From NCBI GenBank assembly GCA_012861695.1, contig JAAOOA010000127.1, positions 25,643,811 through 25,707,810 of the forward strand: 64,000 nucleotides of DNA, given 5' to 3'. Source of the DNA: Trematomus loennbergii. Lineage: Eukaryota > Chordata > Actinopteri > Perciformes > Nototheniidae. The translations under genes were made by a program, and so were the position numbers. The notes below the pieces were generated by a model. It searched no databases, had not been told where the DNA came from, and saw nothing but the letters and a program-made list of their open reading frames with translations. Positions 9,709 through 19,253 of the stretch are shown in pieces; position 1 is the stretch's first letter; every line of letters starts with the position of its first letter.

Positions 9709-12700
9709 CAACCCGGTATCACGGCAAGACGTGAACATGTGACGATCTACCATGCTGGGAGACGTGAATATGTCACGGTTTCGTCCCTTCAAACGTGACA
9801 GTTACACGGTATTGTTAACATGGCCCAACCAGTGGAGAAATACCCGGAAGTGCCTAGCAAATGGCCGCGCCTATTGGTCGGTTTTTATTGTCAAAATTAG
9901 ATGTTTTTAATTTATTTTGTAATCGTCACACTCAATTTCGCCAATGTTCTTGTTGCCCTAGCTGGTCGACACCTCTTTTAGCAGAAACAAAGGCTACATT
10001 AATGTATTAAATCGATGTTAATCCATGTGTGTGGAGGTGAGGATGTGGAATTAACGGACGTGACGTTGTGTGATTGCGTTGCCAGGCAACGCAATTTACA
10101 AACTCTTCAACTACAACCCGAATTATATTTTAAAACATTTTAAAATGCCTCACGAAGGCCTCACGAAATACTTTAATGTAAATTAAAATGTAAATGTGAA
10201 GGAATGTGTGTAATGTGGTGAATGACATTATTCACCCACGGATCTATGGATTGGGGGTATTGTTCCGCACGGACATTTTAGTTAACCGGACTCCTGTTCA
10301 TGTGAAATCCGAAAACATTTAAAAAAAAAAATACTTTATTCCGAGTTTGCTTGCTTTTCTCTTTGGAGGTCATCACATAACGGCATTGTAATACACGGTT
10401 CGGCTGCATTAAATATGACATATCTGCCGTAGTTCTGTATTTATAGAGCCCTGATGAGAAGACTTCTGGACAAACAGGAAGCACTGCCGCCAAAACTGAA
10501 AACGTGACGTGGATCATAAATATATCAGCAACTAAACAACATCTTACATTTCTTTTCACGCAATACGTCTCCTTGCAGTATCAATACTAATTCGGTTGAC
10601 TTTTATATTTGATCCAATTGGTAGATAGGTTATTTACACCATAACGGTGCACAGCTGATAGAAAGGGACACCTACTGGTTAAAGCACGTTATTGCATTTT
10701 ATTATTTTTCACAAAAATGAAACCATCAATAGCAAAAACAGAATTAACTGTCATTAGTAAACCACTCAAATAAAAAAAATCATAAGTGGTTTTGTTTTAC
10801 ATATATTTTAAGGATAATAATAGCAATGTAACACTGTCTATGACACTTACTGGATAACACTGATTTGAAAAACATACAGAAAAAACTAATTCACTGCCCT
10901 TAATAAAGTATTTAAATATACATTTCAGGTGTGCTGTTTTGTTTAGATCATTAACATCTGGAGCTCTTTTAATGTCCTTTTTGATTATTGTTACACCAGG
11001 TCTTGTCAAAACCTTTATTCCATATTCAATATCCATTACTAAACAAAACAGCAATTCTACTCCACTACAATTCAGAGGTTAACCTGGTATTTTTACTCCA
11101 CTACATTTATTTTAGTTACTTTGCAGATTCTGATTAATGATGTGAAATATAAACAACCCTTAAATCAGGCTTTAGTTACACCTGAGTAAAATTCAGGGAA
11201 AGGTGATTGTCAAGTGCCAACAATAAGGAGAGATATTTGATAGTTGCTGCTTGAGAAGACTAAACATTTATCTGCAGATCCCTATAAAGTATATTCATTA
11301 CTCGTTATTCTCTACTAATAGTTAATTAAAGACTGTATATAATGGCTATTTTGCATATCCCTTTCAAGATTTCAAGATTTTCTAAGGTTCATTGACATAT
11401 ACACAACTAATTCAATAACGTGCTTTAACCACTAGGTGTTGCACACAAGGTACACACAGCCATAATAACTTTGTATTATGAGTGTAGGACACTTGTGTAT
11501 GTATAACATCTGAAGATGTGTAGTTTTATTCATGTTTTCACATAATTGTACAGGATATTGCTATATTATTTCACATGTTTTACTTCTAATATCTGATTTG
11601 TAAAACATCACAGACAGAAAGGTATATCCGTCATTTAACAGTAAGCTATTGCAATTCTGAATCCATAGATGTGTCTCCCATCACCCAAATCCCCTGACTA
11701 TTCTCTCAACTCAGTATTTACATTCTTATATTCAAAGAAAATCAGTAATATCTTTAAAAACGACAAGTCCTTTTATATCAGCTGTCCACCGTTATGGTGT
11801 AAATATAACCTATCTACCAATTGGATCAAATATAAAAGTCAACCGAATTAGTATTGATACTGCAAGGAGACGTATTGTGTGAAAAGAAATGTAAGATGTT
11901 TAATTGCTGATATATTTATGATCCACGTCACGTTTTCAGTTTTGGCGGCAGTGCTTCCTGTTTGTCCAGAAGTCTTCTCATCAGGGCTCTATAAATACAG
12001 AACTACGGCAGATATGTCATATTTAATGCAGCCAAACCGTGTATTACAATGCCGTTATGTGATGACCTCCAAAGAGAAAAGCAAGCAAACTCGGAATAAA
12101 GTATTTTATTTTTTTAAATGTTTTCGGATTTCACATGAACAGGAGTCCGGTTAACTAAAATGTCCGTGCGCAACAATACCCCCAACCCATAGATCCGTGG
12201 GTGAATAATGTCATTCACCACATTACACACATTCCTTCACATTTACATTTTAATTTACATTAAAGTATTTCGTGAGGCCTTCGTGAGGCATTTTAAAATG
12301 TTTTAAAATATAATTCGGGTTGTAGTTGAAGAGTTTGTAAATTGCGTTGCCTGGCAACGCAATCACACAACGTCACGTCCGTTAATTCCACATCCTCACC
12401 TCCACACACATGGATTAACATCGATTTAATACATTAATGTAGCCTTTGTTTCTGCTAAAAGAGGTGTCGACCAGCTAGGGCAACAAGAACATTGGCGAAA
12501 TCGAGTGTGACGATTACAAAATAAATTAAAAACATCTAATTTTGACAATAAAAACCGACCAATAGGCGCGGCCCATTTGCTAGGCACTTCCGGGTATTTC
12601 TCCACTGGTTGGGCCATGTTAACAATACCGTGTAACTGTCACGTTTGAAGGGACGAAACCGTGACATATTCACGTCTCCCAGCATGGTAGATCGTCACAT

Positions 12701-12727
12701 GTTCACGTCTTGCCGTGATACCGGGTG
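9709..12727. mobile_element. 3.0-kb foldback transposon, hAT-like, 8-bp TSD
   Basis: The termini are CAACCCGGTATCACGG on the left and the near-perfect complement at 12714-12727. The inverted arms extend about 950 bp or more (9709 to ~10698 against ~11413 to 12727) and are nearly identical. The right arm carries about 330 extra bases (~11440-11770). The element is flanked by TTCCAAAC on both sides (9701-9708 and 12728-12735). The paralogous empty site near 26300 has a single TTCCAAAC, confirming the insertion and its 8-bp target duplication. CA termini and 8-bp duplications fit hAT-type transposition. The mirrored ~92-codon frames in both arms (10278-10559 and 11879-12154) do not resemble a transposase, so this is a non-autonomous element. 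Confidence 0.85.
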
Positions 12728-13126
12728 TTCCAAACACTAAGAAAAATACACCATCTTCTTTTCTCACTTCTTCAGTTACATACACGAACAAATGATTAAA
12801 TTAAACATATTTAGGACATTAAAGACGATCATCAAATCTATGAAACAACACAGAAAATACAACGTTTGTCCAAAAATATTGTTTTTGTAGGTTGATTTAG
12901 TCTCCCTTTGTCCAGTTCTTTGTATTACTATCTTATGTTACATGTAAATTAAGTTATATAGATCTTTATTAACTACTTGTATCGTACAAGTTTGAAGAAA
13001 AATTCTTGCAAAGAACACTTTTTTATTATTTTCTGCATTTCTATTTTGCAGCAGTGACCAAGGAAGCTTGTTGCTGAAAAAAACGATTACATTATTTAAG
13101 TCCGAATTTAATATTGAAAGTGCATG

Positions 13127-13306
13127 CACAGTAAAATCCGGAGTGTTAATTTAACACTCTGAGATGAGGACCATATGTTCACTGGCTCTCAGTGTTAAAA
13201 TGAACTCTTAAAGTGTTCATTTAACACTTAAAGAGTCAATAACACTGCCAGTGAACATATGGTCCTTATCTCAGAGTGTTAAATTAACACTCCGGATTTT
13301 ACTGTG
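13127..13306. mobile_element. 180-bp palindromic MITE
   Basis: It begins CACAGTAAAATCCGGAGTGT and ends with the reverse complement. Arms of about 60 bp include 'ttaatttaacactctgagat' and 'ggaccatatgttcactgg'. There is no coding capacity. A target duplication is not clear in the flanks ('tgcatg' and 'tgtgct'). Confidence 0.8.
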
Positions 13307-13740
13307 TGTGCTTCATTTTTTACATAATACAAAAGGAACATACTCTCACTTTAAACTTAATCTCCTTTTGCAGTTTAAATAGTCCCAGTACACCACAGAG
13401 AAGTTATTAAATTTCCAGTGTAAATACTCTGGAAATAAAATGTACATTTATTTTTGGTTGTCAAAAACACCACGACTTCTCCAGATGGAACCTTTGAGAA
13501 GTTACTAGTACAGTGTCAACCTCAGCTCTACTCATAATAAACGTAACTGTAATGCATGACATATGAGAGGAGTTGTCACATTTTTGAAAGCTTGGATAAA
13601 TTCGGGTGTGAACTCCAAATCAGGAAACTTTTCTTCACAGTAATGTGCATGAATTACTGTATCTGCTAAAGTTGCATGCAATTCTAGCCTGCTCAATTCC
13701 ACAAGCTACACTGTCATGAGGCCATTTTCCACAATACTCA

Positions 13741-13770
13741 GTGTGTGTGTGTGTGTCTGTGTGTGTGTGT
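13741..13770 (+). repeat. (TG)n tract at a splice acceptor
   Basis: About 15 TG units with one TC interruption lie directly before the 'ttattacAG' acceptor of the exon at 13779 and replace a normal polypyrimidine tract. Confidence 0.9.
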
Positions 13771-13778
13771 TATTACAG

Positions 13779-13939
13779 GAACAAGGCAGTCTATCACCAG
13801 TGCCAATCTGGGGGCCGTAACGAATGAGGATGGAAATGAGATAAGCTACTCTCTGACCCGCCCCCCTCGTTTGGGAAGACTCATCCTGGCCAACGACAGA
13901 AACCAATACGAGGAAATTACCCGCTTCTCACAAACACAG
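13779..13939 (+). CDS. cspg4: cspg4 exon, CSPG repeat
   Basis: A 161-bp exon (phase 1 in, phase 0 out) with acceptor 'tattacAG' and donor CAG|GTAATT. It encodes TRQSITSANLGAVTNEDGNE, then ISYSLTRPPRLGRLI and LANDRNQYEEITRFSQTQ. The PPRLGRL turn and ITRFSQTQ are standard CSPG-repeat features. No lesions are seen. The exon is enclosed by TG tracts, one inside its acceptor and one starting 14 bp after its donor (to 14103). Its length is not a multiple of three, so skipping it would shift the frame. Confidence 0.93.
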
Positions 13940-13953
13940 GTAATTACTTTCAC

Positions 13954-14006
13954 TGTGTGTGGTGTGTGTGTGTGTGTGTGTGGTGTGTGTGTGTGTGTGT
14001 GTGTGG

Positions 14007-14103
<97 letters not shown>
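13954..14103 (+). repeat. (GT)n/(GCGT)n microsatellite
   Basis: An imperfect GT tract with GGT interruptions turns into GCGT repeats at its 3' end. It begins 14 bp downstream of a cspg4 splice donor. Confidence 0.95.
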
Positions 14104-16412
14104 TCTGGGATGGATGTGTTTCTTTTAGGAGACATTAACTAATTTCCTTTCCTCCCTTGTTAAAATGAATGTTCCACATTAACCTTTGAGGATAATAATA
14201 CATCATTAGTAGCAGTGAAAAGTAAACATTAAAAGACATTAAGGGAATAACAATAATGAAAAAGATGGATTAAATGTTTTACAGGGAAAGCATCTTTTGA
14301 TGGATTTTTGGTTGAAATGATCCGTTGCATTTAGGGTGCACTGTAAGTTCAACTGTTATTATTCATGTTCTTCTTTTCAAAAAGCTTTAATCCTCTCCAC
14401 CTTCAGGTATACATTCCTATTAATAGCAGGTTTGTGTTACTAAGTAGTCACAGCTGTTAAAGGCTCTCGAGTCGTCTGCGTCAGAGAACGTCAGACAGAC
14501 ATATAAGAAGACATAATGCCACTTTAATGCATAAAAACGCAACTAATCCTCCTTTCAACACCAACTGGTGCTGCTGATCTCACCGCTCTCCCAGAGGTGG
14601 AAATTAAGTCATTTAAATGCTTGTGGTTGCAGCTCTTGACTTCCCTGCCTGTAATTTGTACTGTTATTTTGTAGATTTTACTCAGCATTGTGTTGTATTT
14701 AAATTGGAAAAGTCAATGCAATAAACTCGATAGTACAGCTCACACTATTTAGATTTAAAGAGCCATAACTTTGTGTTTATTGACAGAACTGTTAATGACT
14801 GTAAAGAATGTTTCACCTTTATTAATCTTACTTTAATCACCTAACAAGTAAAGTGTGTTCCTTTCAGAGAAACAAATTAAACCGACCTATTACGTAGCTT
14901 GTGGAAATGTAACTAAATAGTAAAAGTTCTCCTTTACATAAATTACAGCCGTACCAAACATCAACAGACAATGATATATAATTGCAGTCCATTTTGTTCA
15001 TGTTCCTCTTCTTCACCAGCAGGGGGCCTCATTGAATATGACTTCAAGGTTCAAGGTTCAAGGCTTTTATTGTCATTGTACATAGTTACAGTGTAGTTAT
15101 GTCGATGAAAATCTTAGGTCCCAGGCTCCTCCTACAGTGCAACACAATAAACAGATAAAATAGTGCAAGTAAATACAATAAAATAGAATAGAAGTAGTGC
15201 CATAAGAGTCTATATACAAGTGATACATGTACGGTCACCATAAGCATGTATATTTATTTATTTATTATCTATAAATTCTTTTTTTAATGTATATATATTA
15301 TTTTAATTGTAATTATTTGGTTTTTTTTATCTGCATTTTTAGGGAATTAACAGCATTTTCAGTTTTGACTGTACTGTGTTGTAACCTCACAAAGAAGAGA
15401 ACATTAACACTTATTGGCAGTAAATAAAAAGCTTAGGCTTTATTGGCCTATGTGTTTTCTGGGTGTGGTTCCTGATTTCAAAGAGCCCCTTTCTTCATTG
15501 AGTGTGATTTATAATACTCAGATTATATAATCAAATCTCAATCTTTTACTGTTTTTACATAACTGTGGGATTTTTTTGCAATTAATAGATTTTGTTAACG
15601 CTTATTGAATACATTGAACACTACACATGCAGTAGGCTCATGGCAGAGTTCTTCTGCGATGTGTGTTCTAACTACTGTCTCCATCCGAGTTCCATCCCTG
15701 ACATCTTGACCGTGCTTGAATGAGCATGAGAAAGAATTCTTCCCTGCTCTGTTTAGAGAGTGACAGAAAATCTGACACTACGTCGAGTTGAAAACCTGAT
15801 TTGATGATTGGTGTAATTCAGTGTGTTGTGTGAATGAATGAATACACTCTTCAGCTTGCTTTGTGTCTCTGTGTGTAAGAGGAGAGTTGAGTTCAGGACA
15901 CAGTGACCTCAGAGAGCAAACACATCCCAGTACAGATGAGCCAAACCGCATTTGAGCTCCCATTTAACTGGTTCTTACAAACGTTAGAGGGAAAACAGCA
16001 ATAAAATACTTTAGCAAACTAAAATGTCTTTCTCTTCCAAATTACTGAAATAAAAAATAAGTCATTAACAAGTGACTGAAAACAGGAGCTCAAAATGCAA
16101 GCTCTTATTGACAAAATATTGACTTAAAAATGATTTCTTGTATAAAATGCTTGACCAAAATAAAGTCCAATTTTCTTTTTAAATTACTGGTACTAAATAG
16201 TTATTATATTTCTCCACAAGACACATGAGCAAGGATATGAAAAAGTGAACTACCTTTCAACTAACTTTGAAAATGTTTCTTTACATGATCATCTTATTCA
16301 ATAGCGGCCCGTCCTAATGGGCAAAAAATAACATAATGCAATTATCAAAAGTTTTCGACAGCTCTGATTCTGATTCTGATTATCTTCTGATTTTGTTTCC
16401 CCTGACACACAG
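14104..16412 (+). other. rest of cspg4 intron
   Basis: Apart from the GT tract at its start and a LINE-tail-like repeat at 15044-15200, this is AT-rich sequence with no recognised feature. A short CTGATT-rich run (about 16362-16392) lies just before the acceptor 'cctgacacacAG' and could supply branch-point sequence. Confidence 0.6.
15044..15200. repeat. LINE 3'-tail-like repeat
   Basis: Tandem CAAGGTT units, then TTTATTGTCATTGTACATAG and 'gaaaatcttaggtcccaggc'. This is the same family and orientation as 3061-3200. Confidence 0.55.
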
Positions 16413-16596
16413 CTGGAGTCAGGCGCGGTGTACTATGAGCACCAGATACCTGAGGATCCTTTTTGGGTTGTGAGGGACTCCATAGATCTGACTCTGTCCT
16501 CCCAACCAGCCCCAGACGTCCGTCACATTTTGCCCATCACCATCTCTTACTACGGTGCTCACAGCAACATCTCCTCACAGCTGTGGAGGAACAAAG
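16413..16596 (+). CDS. cspg4: cspg4 exon, CSPG repeat
   Basis: A 184-bp exon (phase 0 in, phase 1 out) with acceptor 'gacacacAG' and donor AAAG|GTAGAA. It encodes LESGAVYYEHQIPEDPFWVV, then RDSIDLTLSSQPAPDV, RHILPITISYYGAH and SNISSQLWRNKG. The final QLWRNKG matches QRLWKNKG in human CSPG4, and in human the next residues are LWVPEGQ. This fixes the expected join with the following exon, where one base is missing. There is no lesion inside the exon. Confidence 0.93.
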
Positions 16597-17378
16597 GTAG
16601 AATAAATTGTGTAATAACAAAATCTTAACAATCACATATTTGCCACAATCACAGTTGTTCAAGTATTCCCCCAGATATTGAGATGCAGAGAAGATAAGTT
16701 AAGCCTGTGAAGCCCCATAATAGGTCTGCACCTAAAATAATAGTTGCAATCTGAAGGTTAGTCTTTAGTCAATTTAATAGATGCATATTCAATCATTAAA
16801 ACTTTATTCATACAGGGTAGACCGGCTTAGCGTGCATGATCTATTACAGCAAAAACCTGTTAACAGTCAAAGAAAACAAAGAGTCTTATTGTATTGTTTT
16901 AGCTTGCCATATTCCTGAAACAGAAAAAAGACAATAATACTGAATACCGTGAAAAAAAAATATTTCGAGTAACAGTCCCTCTGCTTATTTCATGTTTTTG
17001 TATTATGTAAACAATACAACATGGTTTGGGCAGAGTAACACTTTAGAAACTGAATAGTGTTGTGTTTAAACAGTAAAACCTTTTTCTTTTTCATTTTGGA
17101 GAATACCTACATTTGCATAGGATTTAAGTGATACCCTAGTTAAGTGGGAATCACTGAATAGCACAAGTGTTATCATGTTATCAACTCTATTTACAATGTC
17201 ACATGTTTGCAAACATTTCCAAAACAACAAGCCGGTCCCTCCACCTGTCTTTCCTAATGTGCCAACATCCAAAATGAACTGCATGGTTTGCACCAAAAAA
17301 CCTGTATGTCATTGATTTAAAATAGTAAATGATAGTGACATTTATCTTCATTTTACATTTTTGTTCCCCTTACTGTAG
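16597..17378 (+). other. last cspg4 intron (782 bp)
   Basis: It runs from GTAGAA to 'ccccttactgtAG'. It is AT-rich with no recognised repeat. No alternative donor or acceptor restores the reading frame between the flanking exons. Confidence 0.7.
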
Positions 17379-19253
17379 GTTGGATATTGTGCAAGGCCAG
17401 AGGAAAGCCATTGACGATTCAATTCTTGACGCCTCAAATCTTCTGGCTATCCTACCTGAAGATAAGCGGGGCAATGTGGATGTGATTTTCAATATGAAGC
17501 ATTTCCCTGACCACGGTCGTATGACCCTTGGTGGTCAGGACCTGTCCGGTGATGCCCAGTTCTTTAAGCAGCAAGACCTAGCTCAAGGAAAACTGGAGTA
17601 TCTCCATGATGACTCTGGTGCTTCCTCTGACAGCTTCTCCTTCAGCGCCACTCTAAAGTTTAAGGATGAGTCTGTGGCCTCACCTTCGGATACGCTGGTC
17701 CAAGAGGAGGTATTTCACATCGCAATCAAACGGCGGGGCTCTGACTCCCCAAAACTAGTCACAATAGACATGCTCTTGGAGGTTTTCCAAGGCTCCCTAA
17801 CCGTTTTGTCCCAGAAGCAGTTTAACACTCAAGACGAGGACAGTTCGCCAGATGAGGTATACTACAAAGTGACAAAAGCCCCCAGCAACGGTCGAGTGGT
17901 TGACCGACTCACAATGGACCCCATCTCTGAGTTCACACAGGAGATGGTCAATCATATGCAGGTGGGCTTCGTCAGCGATGGCAGCCTTTCCGATGGTTCT
18001 ATGGAATTCATCGTTTCGGATGGAGAACACCAAACAGAGCCACACACGATCCACATTGGCGTCCTAGCTCGGACCTTGCTTCTTGACAAAGCCCCTGAGA
18101 TCAAGGTGAAGCAAGGCGATGATGAGACCCTGGTGACTGAGGAGATGTTGAAGGTAACTACCGGGGGCCCTGTTGAGGAGGACATCCTTTACAAGATCAC
18201 AAGTGTACCTAAGTATGCAGCTGTTATGGTAGACCGGCAGCCTACATCCGCCTTCACCCAGAAACAGATCAAGGAAGGCAGAGTCAGTGTCCGCTTTGTA
18301 AAGTCCACTTCACCTCGGGACAGTGTTGCATTTGTAGCCCGTAGCAGGGGTGCCAATGTCACCTCTGTCCTCAACATCACGGTGCAGCCTCTGGCCAACA
18401 TCGCTCAGGATCCTCTCTTACCTCAAGGCGCACTTGTTAAACTCGACAGGAAGCTTCTGGATGCAACTCCTTTGGCAAACAAGACAAGAACCAACCCTAC
18501 GTTCACTGTCATCCAGCAGCCTCAGGGGGCTCGCTTTGTGTGGTCTAGAGGTCCTGGTGCAGGTCAGCCAGTGGACACATTCAGCCAAAAGGAGCTAGAT
18601 GAGGGCCGCGTAGCTATGGAAATCCTAGAGAAGAGCCCTTCTGGATCACGAGGTAGTGTCATTCAAGATGAGGCCCGCTTCCTGCTCAAAGCCCATGGGG
18701 TTCCTCCGGCAGAATGTGTGTTTTCCTTCCAGACGGCCCCTACAATGCCTCGGGGGTCTACCCTGCCACTCTGTTGAGGCTTCCCTTAGATGGCCCATCA
18801 AAGGAAAGTAATGACATCCCTGGGGTAGCCGGGTCCCCTCGATCGACTCAAGCTAGCCCCCGCTGGAATGGTGACATGGACAGGCCCAATGGAGAAGCCC
18901 CCACCACAACATCTGTAGGCGCTGACTCCGACAGGAATCCACATGTTTCCCGGCGCAGCAGCTTCTGGTCTATTCTCATCCCAATCCTGGTCATCCTTCT
19001 CCTGTTGCTGCTGGCAGCCGTCTTGGCCTACTACTTGATACGTAAAAACAAGACAGGCAAACACAACGTCCAGACGGCAGCATCAAAGCCCAAAAACGGA
19101 GAGGTGGCTACCGGCACAGAAACCTTTCGCAAAACTGACCCGGCCAATAACATCCCAATGTCAAACATGGACTCCAAAGACGCAGACCCGGAGTTGTTGC
19201 AGGACTGTCGGACAACGAACCCGGCCTTAAAAAAGAACCAGTACTGGGTCTGA
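17379..19253 (+). CDS. cspg4: cspg4 last coding exon: final CSPG repeats, TM, cytoplasmic tail
   Basis: A large terminal exon with acceptor 'ccttactgtAG'. From 17380 the frame reads LDIVQGQRKAIDDSILDASN (human: LWVPEGQ...LDASNLLA). It continues through about four CSPG repeats (FPDHGRMTL, APSNGRVV, PTSAFTQKQIKEGRVSV, GVPPAECVFSFQT), then after a one-base loss near 18736 resumes as PYNASGVYPATLLRLPL (human: PYNAARPYSVALLSVP). A proline/serine-rich stalk follows. One membrane helix starts FWSILIPILVILLLL (18963-19040). The tail has RKNKTGKHNVQ, TETFRKTDP, DPELLQDCRTTNPALK and ends QYWV, the PDZ ligand that binds scaffold proteins in the family. The stop is TGA at 19251-19253. The incoming phase also mismatches by one base. 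Confidence 0.92.
18736..18737 (+). other. cspg4: one-base frame loss in cspg4 last exon
   Basis: Upstream sequence reads GVPPAECVFSFQT in one frame and PYNASGVYP follows only in the +2-shifted frame. The human order FATEPYNA shows exactly one codon between T and P, and here only two bases are left for it. Confidence 0.8.

Larger units (their letters stand above)
9516..13778 (+). other. cspg4 intron (4263 bp) with large insertions
   Basis: The intron contains a 3-kb foldback element (9709-12727), a short palindromic MITE (13127-13306) and a TG tract running into the acceptor (13741-13770). The remaining intron sequence (from about 9559 to 9708 and 12728 to 13750) has a diverged paralogue at 26162-26995, which lacks the foldback element. 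Confidence 0.8.
8343..19253 (+). other. cspg4: cspg4 gene, 3' portion (five exons)
   Basis: This is a gene-level entry for the 3' part of chondroitin sulfate proteoglycan 4 (NG2), a single-pass cell-surface proteoglycan of progenitor cells and pericytes that binds growth factors, integrins and collagen VI. Visible coding exons are 8343-8541, 9384-9515, 13779-13939, 16413-16596 and 17379-19253, about 2.55 kb or roughly 850 codons of a protein that is 2322 residues in human. Intron phases run 1, 1, 0, 1. Identity rests on CSPG-repeat sequence, the LDASNLLA and GVPPA motifs, the RNKTGKH juxtamembrane segment, the TETFRK motif and the C-terminal QYWV, all recognisable from human CSPG4, and on its convergent SNX33 neighbour. 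Three apparent breaks mean it may be a pseudogene or contain assembly errors. Confidence 0.9.

Noticed and set aside
10278..12154. Matching ~92-codon frames (MKRNVRC...) on opposite strands at 10278-10559 and 11879-12154
   Set aside because: They are mirror images created by the inverted arms of the foldback element. The sequence resembles no transposase and diverges by frame-changing indels (CCLV against CLI).
13745..14142. Cys/Val- and His/Thr-rich frames
   Set aside because: Translations of GT microsatellites. The same applies around 26968-27238 and 63697-63999.
18714..18732. Possible splice acceptor ('gttttccttccAG') that could explain the frame change near 18735
   Set aside because: Coding sequence continues conserved up to it, so any intron would be under 40 bp, too short for a vertebrate intron.
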